33,683 bases of DNA from Candidatus Poribacteria bacterium (lineage in GTDB: Bacteria; Poribacteria; WGA-4E; WGA-3G), in the NCBI GenBank assembly GCA_021295735.1, contig JAGWBU010000006.1:41471-75153 (forward strand). The letters are read 5' to 3'. Positions 1 through 6,599 of this stretch are shown piece by piece (positions within the stretch are counted from its first letter, which is position 1; every line of letters starts with the position of its first letter). The notes below the pieces were generated by a model that was not told the DNA's origin, made no database searches, and saw only the letters and a list, made by a program, of their open reading frames with translations. Made by a program: the position numbers and the translations under genes.

Positions 1-30
1 GAATTGCATTGTTTTCATTGCCGATGGTAA

Positions 31-52
31 GGGCGGGCACAGAGACCCGCCC
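31..52. repeat. short G+C-rich hairpin repeat
   Basis: GGGCGGG (31-37) and CCCGCCC (46-52) form a 7-bp stem around an 8-base loop, next to the stop codon of the small ORF that ends at 53. It is one of many intergenic hairpins in this window. Confidence 0.6.
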
Positions 53-232
53 CTACGATTTAGGGTAATTTGGTATTAGGTTAGAATAGTTCATAAAAGC
101 ATTATGCCGAGCATCTATCCACTCAGACATAGACTTTTCTTCGTATGTGTCAATTCCTGAAATGATGAATATGATTCCAGCAATTATAAGAATTACCAAC
201 ATACTTTTTAGTGAAAAAATCTTTTTCATCAT
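53..232 (-). CDS. small single-pass membrane protein, unknown function
   Basis: A 59-codon ORF starting with two consecutive ATG codons (232 and 229) encodes a short basic start (MMKKIFSLK), one hydrophobic segment of about 18 residues (VILIIAGIIFIIS), then a hydrophilic tail ending NYPKS. The stop TAG lies beside the hairpin at 31-52. A possible promoter (TTGACA, 16-base spacer, CACAAT) lies at 270-297. The Shine-Dalgarno signal is weak (AAGAAG). I do not recognise the family. It could be a small membrane-anchored peptide or a chance ORF; the lysine start plus one clean transmembrane segment favours a real gene. Confidence 0.45.
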   Translation of the reverse strand: MMKKIFSLKSMLVILIIAGIIFIISGIDTYEEKSMSEWIDARHNAFMNYSNLIPNYPKS

Positions 233-269
233 TGTTTACGTTTCTTCTTTTCTGTGAGTTATGAACCCA

Positions 270-297
270 ATTGTGCACTACTCATGCGGGTTGTCAA
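270..297 (-). promoter_or_regulatory. possible sigma70-type promoter for the small membrane ORF
   Basis: On the minus strand TTGACA (292-297) is followed after 16 bases by CACAAT (270-275, 4 of 6 matches). The predicted start is about 30 bases before the ATG at 232. Confidence 0.4.
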
Positions 298-317
298 GTT
301 TTCTTACAGGTGCCTCA

Positions 318-395
318 TCAATACTTCTCTGGTAAGCTGTCAACAATCTTCACCGTCTCAGGGTTTACGTTAATAACATCGCCGCCTAACTGCCC
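318..395 (-). pseudogene. possible remnant of the 3' end of a lost gene
   Basis: Between a TAA (396-398) and a TGA (318-320) on the minus strand is a frame reading GQLGGDVINVNPETV... and ending SLPEKY. It has no start codon, but its composition is protein-like (hydrophilic, few rare residues) and the next strong promoter upstream (544-572) has no other gene to serve. I read it as a possible decayed gene end. The evidence is thin and no family is recognised. Confidence 0.25.
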
Positions 396-415
396 TTAAT
401 ATTCTGTATTTAGTA

Positions 416-473
416 GGACGTTTTGCACGTCCCATGGACGTGTTCATGTCAAGCAGCATAAGGAATGGGACGT
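416..473. repeat. ACGTCC/GGACGT inverted repeats
   Basis: GGACGT (416-421) pairs with ACGTCC (427-432). The longer arm ACGTCCCAT (427-435) also pairs with ATGGGACGT (465-473), so two hairpins compete for the same arm. A T-run follows on the plus strand at 475-481. Function unknown; the region lies between a strong promoter and the possible gene remnant. Confidence 0.4.
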
Positions 474-543
474 GTTTTTTTATTTTCGCTGTTTTCCTCT
501 TGTGGTGTCACGTGATATGCGAATGTGTTTCTATGTAATAATA

Positions 544-572
544 ATTTTAACACAAAAATTCATGCTTGTCAA
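544..572 (-). promoter_or_regulatory. strong sigma70-type promoter without an obvious gene
   Basis: TTGACA (567-572), a 17-base spacer and TAAAAT (544-549) are read on the minus strand. The first intact ORF downstream begins only at 232, about 300 bases away, beyond competing hairpins and a possible gene remnant. It could be the leftover promoter of a lost gene or the promoter of a small RNA. Confidence 0.55.
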
Positions 573-612
573 GAAAAAATTGTTCAAACAGAATAGAATT
601 AGTGTATCTGTT

Positions 613-1398
613 TCAATCTCCCCATGTTGTTCCGAGTTTATCTTGTGGCTGAACCGACAACCGACCACGGTTTGGAATTCCTTCGCCTGTAAAGACAAAA
701 TTGTCAAATAGAGCAGTATAACCAGCAATACCGAAACCGACGCTGCCAATAACGAGGTCCCCATCAAGAAATGCCAAATGATCTATATCACATATTGTTG
801 TCAGAACTAACTCATCATTAACCCAGAACATAAAAAGGTCACCACCTACTTTCAGTTTTAAGTGGCTCCATTCACCTGTCTTTAGAAATGGGTGTGCGTA
901 AACAGTTTTACAAGGTAAGTTGACCCCATCTCGCAACATATTGTCAATGTTTTTTTGACCGCCATTTAAGCGGAACCACAACGGCAGTCCATCTAAATTT
1001 CCAGTTTCCAAGTCAAGAATAGTCCCTGTGACGATTGGGAAGGGAGCATCCCAAAAGACATCTCCTATTGTAAAAACAATCGCTCTGGTTTCAGTGACTC
1101 GAGCAGCAACCACAATATGCCCCCGTCCAGGTTTTTCAAGCGGCATCACCTCTAACTCAACATCGTAATTGGTCCATTGAACATCTTTGAGGACGAGTAG
1201 CCGGATATCGTCATCCTTATTATCGGCACGGAGTTCCCCATTAAAGACTCTCCATTTGCCAGGTCGGGGATCCTTTACGTTGACTTCTTTCCAATCCGTC
1301 AATTTACGGTCATCAAATGTATCAACATAAGTTCCTGCCCTGAGAGACAATGTAAGTAAAAAGAGGATACATGCTACAATCAAAGTAGTAAATTTCAT
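613..1398 (-). CDS. secreted LamG-like protein with TTWG C-terminus
   Basis: The product is about 261 residues with a clear signal peptide (MKFTTLIVACILFLLTLSL, then RAG). The mature part has the beta-rich pattern of concanavalin-like/LamG domains: 'TFDDRKLTDWKEV' near the start, 'YDVELEVMP', 'GEWSHLKLKVGG', and a 'GSVGFGIAGYTALFDNF' stretch near the end, typical of sugar-binding lectin-like folds. The last residues are QPQDKLGTTWGD, a motif shared with three other exported proteins here. I chose the second ATG (1398) because the AAGGAGA signal is too close to the first (1401). The protein probably acts in the periplasm or at the cell surface; its ligand is unknown. Confidence 0.75.
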   Translation of the reverse strand: MKFTTLIVACILFLLTLSLRAGTYVDTFDDRKLTDWKEVNVKDPRPGKWRVFNGELRADNKDDDIRLLVLKDVQWTNYDVELEVMPLEKPGRGHIVVAARVTETRAIVFTIGDVFWDAPFPIVTGTILDLETGNLDGLPLWFRLNGGQKNIDNMLRDGVNLPCKTVYAHPFLKTGEWSHLKLKVGGDLFMFWVNDELVLTTICDIDHLAFLDGDLVIGSVGFGIAGYTALFDNFVFTGEGIPNRGRLSVQPQDKLGTTWGD

Positions 1399-1456
1399 CA
1401 TGTCTCCTTAGGACAAGAAAGGATTATAGTGGATTATAAATAATCCAAATAGGTGG

Positions 1457-2134
1457 TCAACCCAGGGTTTCTGCCCATTCACTCAGCACCCGTGCCATCT
1501 CAACAAAAACGTCTTCCTCCGTATTACGGCGTTTGAGAACTTTGAATCCGTGGTCAGCCGTATCCAACAGATGTAAGGTGGCTTTGTCGCCAAGTTTTTC
1601 ACAGACCGGTTCCAACAACTCAAGTTTTGCCAACTTATCGCGTGTGCCAGACAGGAATAACATTGGTATGGTAACGTCAGCGAGATGTACCGCGCGTTCC
1701 GTACCTTCCTTGCCAGAAGGATGCAACGGAAATGCGAAAAATACAAGTCCTTTGACATGTTCAATCGGTTCTTTCGCTGCGGACATTGAGGACATACGTC
1801 CGCTATAGGAGTGTCCGCCGACGAGGATGGACAGATCGCTTGCAGCCTCGTGTGCAGCAGCCGCCGCTGATCGGACAGTCTGTAAGGCAACCGCCTCCGA
1901 TTCTCTGCCGCCACCGCCACGTTCCATGTAAGGAAACTGATAGCGGAACGTTGCGATGTTTATATCGGCTAATCGTTCGGAAATCGTCTGGAGTGTTGAA
2001 CTGTGCATATTTGTGCTCGCGCCATGTCCAAGCACTAATATCCATTTTGCATTGTCTGGACGGATGAGAAGTGAGGACACTTCGCCTTTTTCTGGTGTTG
2101 CGATAAACTTTGATTCAATTGCTTCATAACTCAT
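1457..2134 (-). CDS. alpha/beta hydrolase, KANL3/Tex30-like
   Basis: A 225-residue cytoplasmic alpha/beta hydrolase without a signal peptide. The oxyanion region LGHGAS is at 35-40, the nucleophile elbow GGHSYSG puts the serine at 109, the acid is D166 (SGTRD) and the histidine is H195 (TADHGF), so the triad is complete. Length and motifs fit the KANL3/Tex30 (dienelactone-hydrolase-like) group, whose natural substrates are mostly unknown. AAGGAG sits about 8 bases before the ATG. It stands alone between a LamG gene and a repeat-rich 409-base gap. Confidence 0.85.
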   Translation of the reverse strand: MSYEAIESKFIATPEKGEVSSLLIRPDNAKWILVLGHGASTNMHSSTLQTISERLADINIATFRYQFPYMERGGGGRESEAVALQTVRSAAAAAHEAASDLSILVGGHSYSGRMSSMSAAKEPIEHVKGLVFFAFPLHPSGKEGTERAVHLADVTIPMLFLSGTRDKLAKLELLEPVCEKLGDKATLHLLDTADHGFKVLKRRNTEEDVFVEMARVLSEWAETLG

Positions 2135-2224
2135 TTTTTTCTCCTTTCAGTTTCTATGATAAAACCTATAATTACTTGAAAACTATTAAAAGCGCGCTTA
2201 TAAAGCGCATAAAGAAGAACCGCG

Positions 2225-2251
2225 TGTAGTAGCGTAATTCATTGCCAAATC
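2225..2251. repeat. partial copy of the GTAGTCGCGCAATTCATTG repeat (family B)
   Basis: The piece TGTAGTAGCGTAATTCATTG followed by CCAAATC matches 5992-6020 with two substitutions. Both copies break off at the same CCAAATC end instead of completing the hairpin found at 2486 and 23034. Confidence 0.55.
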
Positions 2252-2342
2252 AACGTCAAATACGCGTATAGCATTTGTTGCCTCTCTTGGCATTGTTGGG
2301 TTTCGCAAACTCTATCCAACCTATAAATGGTGCAAAGTAGTA

Positions 2343-2388
2343 GGCATACTCCGTATGCCGTAACTTGCTACGGCACGCGGAGCGTGCC
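2343..2388. repeat. triple overlapping hairpin cluster
   Basis: Three small stems overlap: GGCATAC-TCC-GTATGCC (2343-2359), CCGTA-ACTTGC-TACGG (2358-2373) and GGCACGC-GGA-GCGTGCC (2372-2388). Only one arrangement could form at a time at the overlaps. Confidence 0.6.
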
Positions 2389-2453
2389 TGCATGTTGGTT
2401 TCACAAATTCTACTTAACCTACGATGTACTGAACGAACAGTATCACTACAATA

Positions 2454-2477
2454 CGGAGCGGTTAGGAAACCGCTCCG
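2454..2477. repeat. perfect 10-bp hairpin
   Basis: CGGAGCGGTT (2454-2463) and AACCGCTCCG (2468-2477) pair perfectly around a 4-base loop (AGGA). Confidence 0.65.
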
Positions 2478-2485
2478 ACCGGGTA

Positions 2486-2522
2486 ATGTAAGATGCGCAA
2501 TGAATTGCGCGACTACAAACGC
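2486..2522. repeat. full copy of family B repeat
   Basis: ATGTAAGATGCGCAATGAAT followed by TGCGCGACTACAAACGC contains the GCGCAAT..ATTGCGC palindrome. A near-identical copy lies at 23034-23072, about 20 kb away. Confidence 0.65.
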
Positions 2523-2543
2523 TATAAATCTAAAAATTGGATT

Positions 2544-3140
2544 CTACTTTATACATTGTTGTACGACATCTCGGTAGGTTTCTAAACCCACAGTCTCTAA
2601 CCCTTTCACCTTAGCCATATCGTCCCATCGCCGTAAGGTGAGCGCGTCCAAATAATGCGAAATCTGTTCAAACGCTTCTCGCTCCTTGTCTGACATTACA
2701 CCGCCCTGAAGTTTAAGACTTCTTTTTGATGCTTCGGATAGCCCGTCATAGTAAGAGGAATCGGTTGTACACAGATACCTTTTTGCAGGGACATGCAGTC
2801 GGATCGGTGTTGTGATGGATTCCGGGAAAAACGGTTCCAGATACTGCGCGCCAATCTCCTCATGATTCAGGTCCGTGTCCAGAAAAGCGACATCTGCATT
2901 GTGCTCATCTAAGATAATATGTCCGATGTCATGGAGCAATGCGCTTGTAATTAGTGTGGGGCTTGCATCGTTCTGCTTTGCGAGTGCAGCACATTGGAGC
3001 GCGTGTTCAAGTTGTGTCACGGCCTCATCGTAAAATGACTGTCCACGTTTCTCCATGTAGGTAAATAGTATGTCAACCTTTTGTTGTAGTGTTGCGGCGC
3101 TCATTTTCCGTGCAAGGCTTGGATCAATGTAATTATTCAT
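2544..3140 (-). CDS. HD-domain mixed-valent diiron oxygenase, PhnZ/TmpB-like
   Basis: A 198-residue HD-domain protein. Candidate iron ligands H46, H70-D71, H93, H116 and D173/D174 match the order and spacing I recall for PhnZ (H34, H58-D59, H80, H104, D161). E39, H74 and K120 also fall at the expected offsets of E27, H62 and K108. This family cleaves the C-P bond of alpha-hydroxylated phosphonates, giving phosphate plus an acid. The gene overlaps its PhyH partner by 8 bases (ATGAATAA), indicating translational coupling. The residue aligned with PhnZ Tyr24 appears to be Phe36, with Tyr37 next to it. Whether the substrate is 2-aminoethylphosphonate, its trimethylated form or another phosphonate cannot be read from sequence. 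A remote alternative is a myo-inositol-oxygenase-like enzyme. Confidence 0.8.
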   Translation of the reverse strand: MNNYIDPSLARKMSAATLQQKVDILFTYMEKRGQSFYDEAVTQLEHALQCAALAKQNDASPTLITSALLHDIGHIILDEHNADVAFLDTDLNHEEIGAQYLEPFFPESITTPIRLHVPAKRYLCTTDSSYYDGLSEASKRSLKLQGGVMSDKEREAFEQISHYLDALTLRRWDDMAKVKGLETVGLETYRDVVQQCIK

Positions 3141-3915
3141 GACTTATAACTTTTCCTTGAAAATGTGCGATTTTGCTAATTTGTTTGTTTCGTTTTGAAC
3201 CGTCATTTGCATATTGGGAAAAGGCTTGCCGCTTGTCGGCATAATACCGCTCACGCCAATCACCTTGAGACTTAGCGTTATAGGTGAGATAGATAATCCG
3301 TCTCGATTCATTTGAACGATTAGGAGGACTCTTGTGCGGAATGTAAGAACCGAAAAGGAGAATGTCACCGGGTGCGGTTGGCACTGCGATCCACTCCATC
3401 TTCAAGGCAGTTTCGGGCGCGACACAACCTTTCTCGTCAAGTGCGATGAACCCTTCTTTATGCCTGCCTGGTGAGAAATAGAGACATCCGCTTTCTGGAG
3501 TTGCTGAATCTACTGAGATTAGACAGGTGATGTGATAGTCAACAAACTCGTAGGCAGGAGCATCCTGATGAGCAACGTAACCGCCGCCACCGGGATACTT
3601 GTAGTTGATTTTCTCTTTGTAAAGAACTGCCGATTCTGCCATCAACTCAGAAACAACACCCAAAACTTTACCGCTTGTCACGGTGTTTTTCATATCGGTA
3701 TGGTATGGCACAAAATTTTCTGAACGAGAAAGTCTTGCACCTTCTGGTGTTGATTCGTAGTGATGCATCCATTTATCTTCAGTCGGTTCCCAAGATGAGA
3801 TTTCAGATACCCATGTTTGTAGGTCTTTCACTTCTTCAGTAGAGAAGAAGGTAGGAATTTTCAAGTAGCCGTTGTTTTGCCAGTCTCGGTGGAGTGCCGA
3901 ATTGAGGTGAGTCAT
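3133..3915 (-). CDS. PhyH-family Fe(II)/2-oxoglutarate dioxygenase, PhnY/TmpA-like
   Basis: A 260-residue non-heme iron dioxygenase. The facial triad is H116-x-D118 (AHQDAP) and H194 (IPHKS), with R205/R206 as candidate 2-oxoglutarate binder. The segments KEKINYKYPGGGG and YLTYNAKSQGDWRERYYADK resemble the TmpA/PhnY subgroup and differ clearly from the four PhyH paralogs at 6.6-11.2 kb. In known pairs this enzyme hydroxylates the carbon next to phosphorus and the HD partner, here overlapping by 8 bases, cleaves the C-P bond. A strong promoter lies at 3948-3976 and AAGGATG precedes the ATG. The pair is a two-gene unit with no transporter beside it. Confidence 0.8.
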   Translation of the reverse strand: MTHLNSALHRDWQNNGYLKIPTFFSTEEVKDLQTWVSEISSWEPTEDKWMHHYESTPEGARLSRSENFVPYHTDMKNTVTSGKVLGVVSELMAESAVLYKEKINYKYPGGGGYVAHQDAPAYEFVDYHITCLISVDSATPESGCLYFSPGRHKEGFIALDEKGCVAPETALKMEWIAVPTAPGDILLFGSYIPHKSPPNRSNESRRIIYLTYNAKSQGDWRERYYADKRQAFSQYANDGSKRNKQISKIAHFQGKVISHE

Positions 3916-3947
3916 AATCCATCCTTGAAGATAACGCTCTTATGTTT

Positions 3948-3976
3948 AATATAGCGTGTGTAGGGATTTTTGTCAA
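3948..3976 (-). promoter_or_regulatory. sigma70-type promoter of the phosphonate pair
   Basis: TTGACA (3971-3976), a 17-base spacer and TATATT (3948-3953) on the minus strand. The predicted transcript starts near 3941, about 25 bases before the ATG at 3915. Confidence 0.65.
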
Positions 3977-4026
3977 ATTTCAGATGTTTTAGTAGAGCCA
4001 TTCAAGCGGCGCGCAGCACTCTTGTG

Positions 4027-4047
4027 GGAGGGCTTTATAAGCCCTCC
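4027..4047. repeat. perfect 9-bp hairpin
   Basis: GGAGGGCTT (4027-4035) and AAGCCCTCC (4039-4047) with a 3-base loop. No T-run follows on the minus strand, so it is not a classical terminator. Confidence 0.65.
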
Positions 4048-4056
4048 ACCACTCCT

Positions 4057-4083
4057 GGTAGGCGCGTTACAAACGCGCCTACC
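4057..4083. repeat. perfect 12-bp hairpin
   Basis: GGTAGGCGCGTT (4057-4068) and AACGCGCCTACC (4072-4083) around a 3-base loop. Its core GTTAGGCGCG-type stem resembles the hairpin at 15832-15861. It lies between the metallophosphoesterase and the phosphonate pair. Confidence 0.7.
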
Positions 4084-4162
4084 GTTTGCCTGAAAATCAG
4101 GTAATCCTGCAAATCTCGGTTCAGACAACACACAAACCGCCAAAATTCTACAAAAACCAGAT

Positions 4163-5917
4163 TTACTTATTATATTCAGCAGTCGGCGCCACTCCAAACT
4201 CAAGTACCTTCGTCGGGTCTGCGATTTCCATCCGAAAATCCCAATACCCATTATAATCACCCGACAAAATCGCCAAAGTATTCCAACCTTTTTTCAAAGG
4301 TAATTCAAAGTGTGCCCACCAAGAATATAGGTCTTTTCCAGGGATAGCGGCATTAGGAATCTCAACTCCATTGAGATAGAGTCTGCCGAGGTTGCCTCCC
4401 CATCTGATCTGGGCAAAAACATGCCGCGCATCTGGACTTTTGATATAGGACATGGCATAACTGTATGTCAATTCTGCATTTCCAAATATATCCCTTAATT
4501 TGACATTATCCGATTCAGCATTGTGTTCTTGCCAAGAGATTTCGCCTGCTTTTCCTTGATAGGTTTTTTCAAGATTAAGTTCGGGGACAGGTATTTCAAG
4601 AAAACTTTGCGGAATTTCGTTTGTGTTTGCGGGTATCTTTTCTATACCGAGATCAAAGGGACCGAGAAGCATCCAATTTTTCAGGACGCGCATATGTTCT
4701 CTGGCAATAGGGTGAAACAACTGCCTGCCGCTTAACAATTGTTCGCCACCATATAACCCGGAATATTTGTAAATAGGAAACGGGAGGAAGTTATCCGTTG
4801 GAACAGAAAAGGTTACAATTGTTTTTGTAGTTTGTCCCGGTTTAGCTTCAAAAGATAATTGGTTTGGGGAAATCTGCCAATTCTGATTTGGTTGAAAAAC
4901 TAATTCAACTTGAATTAGTTTTTCAAGTGTGTTTTCAAGTGCGACTTCAAGACTTCCATAAGAAAAAGATTCATCTTTGTTGAGGTTAAAATCGGGTTTA
5001 AATTTGAGTAGGCTGGAAACCTTGTCTTTAAACGTTGCGGTTGAGAGGTCTGCAGAGTGGATGCTACCCGGTTCAATGATTGCGATATTGACATCTTCGT
5101 TATCAACAGTTACAAGGCTATAATGATCGAATGCACCGTATTCTCGCACTGCCTGTGGTGTGAATCCGCCACCGGTAGCACCGAGCACAAAGTATCGGCG
5201 GTCATTGCGAGTATGAAGTGTCAACCTATGGTAGTGTCCTGCGAAAACAGTGTATGCCCGTTCACCGAGTGCCGCTTCAATTTCTTCCCAACCGGAATGT
5301 TTCTGAAGCCAAAGAGGTCTGTGCAACATTACAAACGTATGCCGCACATCCGTGTGTTGTGTCAATTGAGATTTCACATATTCAATCTGTTCTTCCCCAA
5401 ACCAGTTTGTCCATTCACCACTGTTTGTATGCCACTCCTCTGTATTGAGCAATAGGAATAGACAATTTTTGTAAGTAAACGCCGAATAGGTGCGTCCGAT
5501 GTGCTTCTCCCAGTAGTCATACATCACGCGGTTAGTAATATCGTGGTTACCGGGCAATGGCAGAAACGGGACGATTAAATCGGATTGATGATCCCAAAAT
5601 TCTTTCCATTCTGCAGTAAGTTGTTTAAGGTCTGTTGTATCTCCCTGTATTAAGTCGCCTACCATGATAGCAAAGTCAGGTTTTAAGGTGTTGATTTCAT
5701 CTATTGCGCGGTCAAATACTGGCCACTTATCTAATCCACCACCAGTTTTGTCTCCAATGATAGCGAAAGTGAACTTATCTGGGTCGTCAGAAAAGGGACG
5801 TTCAACAATAGGCATGCGTTCTGGAAAGTCGGGTTTTTGGGCAGTAGTCGTAGCAATCATTGCAAGACATAGGACAGACACCACTACGATTTTTAATATT
5901 TGAGCGCACTTAAGCAT
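4163..5917 (-). CDS. secreted metallophosphoesterase with C-terminal accessory domain
   Basis: A 584-residue calcineurin-like phosphoesterase with a signal peptide (hydrophobic 9-22, then TTTAQ). Metal-site motifs: D56 in IIGDKTGG, GD at 87-88, GNHD at 123-126, H199 in MLHRP, and GHYH at 227-230. Motif I is D-K-T instead of the usual D-x-H; as I recall this GD(R/K)TGG form is typical of a known secreted subgroup, so the enzyme may still be active. After about residue 300 comes a beta-rich region ending in a 'GRLYLNGVEI...' carbohydrate-binding-like fold, possibly for surface or glycan attachment. AGGAGA precedes the ATG; the promoter is at 6134-6162. The substrate (nucleotide, phosphodiester or sugar phosphate) is unknown. 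Confidence 0.85.
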   Translation of the reverse strand: MLKCAQILKIVVVSVLCLAMIATTTAQKPDFPERMPIVERPFSDDPDKFTFAIIGDKTGGGLDKWPVFDRAIDEINTLKPDFAIMVGDLIQGDTTDLKQLTAEWKEFWDHQSDLIVPFLPLPGNHDITNRVMYDYWEKHIGRTYSAFTYKNCLFLLLNTEEWHTNSGEWTNWFGEEQIEYVKSQLTQHTDVRHTFVMLHRPLWLQKHSGWEEIEAALGERAYTVFAGHYHRLTLHTRNDRRYFVLGATGGGFTPQAVREYGAFDHYSLVTVDNEDVNIAIIEPGSIHSADLSTATFKDKVSSLLKFKPDFNLNKDESFSYGSLEVALENTLEKLIQVELVFQPNQNWQISPNQLSFEAKPGQTTKTIVTFSVPTDNFLPFPIYKYSGLYGGEQLLSGRQLFHPIAREHMRVLKNWMLLGPFDLGIEKIPANTNEIPQSFLEIPVPELNLEKTYQGKAGEISWQEHNAESDNVKLRDIFGNAELTYSYAMSYIKSPDARHVFAQIRWGGNLGRLYLNGVEIPNAAIPGKDLYSWWAHFELPLKKGWNTLAILSGDYNGYWDFRMEIADPTKVLEFGVAPTAEYNK

Positions 5918-5991
5918 ATAATTCTCCTGATGCGTGTGGGTTTTATAGTAAAATCTAAAAATACCTGGACATTTTCTTAAGGTTAGCGGTG

Positions 5992-6020
5992 TTTGTAGTC
6001 GCGCAATTCATTGCCAAATC
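5992..6020. repeat. partial copy of family B repeat
   Basis: TTTGTAGTCGCGCAATTCAT continues TGCCAAATC. This is the reverse orientation of the full copies at 2486 and 23034, and it breaks off at CCAAATC like the copy at 2225. It lies in the leader of the metallophosphoesterase transcript. Confidence 0.6.
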
Positions 6021-6133
6021 ACTGCGCCTCGGACATTTATCGCGTGTTTAAAATCCACATAAGAACAAAATGTCCAAATAATTATGGGTTTCACTATAAG
6101 AGATATTCCATGAGGATATTTCTTTCAAATGTT

Positions 6134-6162
6134 AGTATAACGCATAAAAAATCTTTTGTCAA
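6134..6162 (-). promoter_or_regulatory. sigma70-type promoter upstream of the metallophosphoesterase
   Basis: TTGACA (6157-6162), a 17-base spacer and TATACT (6134-6139), a near-consensus match. The predicted leader to the ATG at 5917 is about 210 bases long and contains the repeat at 5992-6020. Confidence 0.65.
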
Positions 6163-6330
6163 AACGCATTCACAGGGTTATTTAGTTTTCGGTTTTTCTG
6201 GCGTATTTCATCACAAACGTTAATGTTTTATAGCAGCATTGTGGTCGGGTTTACAAAAAAGATGTGCGATGCAAAGTAGTAGGCACACGCCGTGTGGTAT
6301 TCGCCATGACTTGTCGCCTCGGACATTCTG

Positions 6331-6354
6331 TAGGAGCGACCTCCTGGTCGCGAC
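6331..6354. repeat. family A hairpin repeat (GGAGCGACC...GGTCGC)
   Basis: TAGGAGCGACCTCCTGGTCG continues CGAC. Related copies are at 12910-12944 and 22975-23008. It is nested inside a larger inverted repeat (GGTATTCGCC.../...AATACCATAC, about 6295-6370). Confidence 0.6.
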
Positions 6355-6404
6355 CCGACAAATACCATACGGGGAATGCCATAAAGGCATTCATAACGGC
6401 AAGT

Positions 6405-6581
6405 GTCGGAAATTTTCGCGATCAGAAATTCAAAGACCTCCGGGTGAACGCTGACATTGAGAAGCAACGAGACTGGATATATAAATGTCCGGGGTGTTGG
6501 GCGGAGTGCGAAGTGCTGCCGAGTGCTATTTACACCGGTGATTTGTTGAAGAAGACCCTGTTTTCTGGTAGGAGTGCTTGA
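6405..6581 (+). pseudogene. 3' remnant of a radical-SAM (SPASM-type) protein gene
   Basis: The plus-strand frame ending at 6581 reads VGNFRDQKFKDLR... then YKCPGCWAECEVLPSAIYTGDL. The GN-(I/F)RD...L motif followed by CPxCWxxCE and 'PSxIYxGD' is the typical end of radical-SAM proteins with a C-terminal iron-sulfur region. Upstream of about 6405 the frame runs into the hairpin repeat cluster and loses all similarity, so the catalytic N-terminal part is missing. It is the only coding trace on the plus strand and faces the PhyH array, with its end only 18 bases from the PhyH stop codon. Family assignment is by motif memory. Confidence 0.5.
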
Positions 6582-6599
6582 ATCTTTCTTCTTCGCTTT

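Larger units (their letters stand above)
2135..2543. other. 409-base intergenic region made of hairpin repeats
   Basis: No gene is visible. The stretch holds several stacked inverted repeats (listed separately at 2225, 2343, 2454 and 2486) plus a TTGGGTTTCGC...CCAACCTA piece at about 2296-2325. The sequence around 2332-2345 (GCAAAGTAGTAGGCA) recurs at 6270-6285, so this is a landing zone for the same repeat families seen elsewhere. Confidence 0.6.

Noticed and set aside
427..485. Rho-independent terminator on the plus strand
   Set aside because: The 9-bp stem has a 29-base loop and no gene is transcribed toward it on that strand; listed only as a repeat.
472..767. ORFs on both strands overlapping the end of the LamG gene
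   Set aside because: They are out-of-frame readings of the TTWG gene end and the promoter region, without ribosome sites or family-like patterns.
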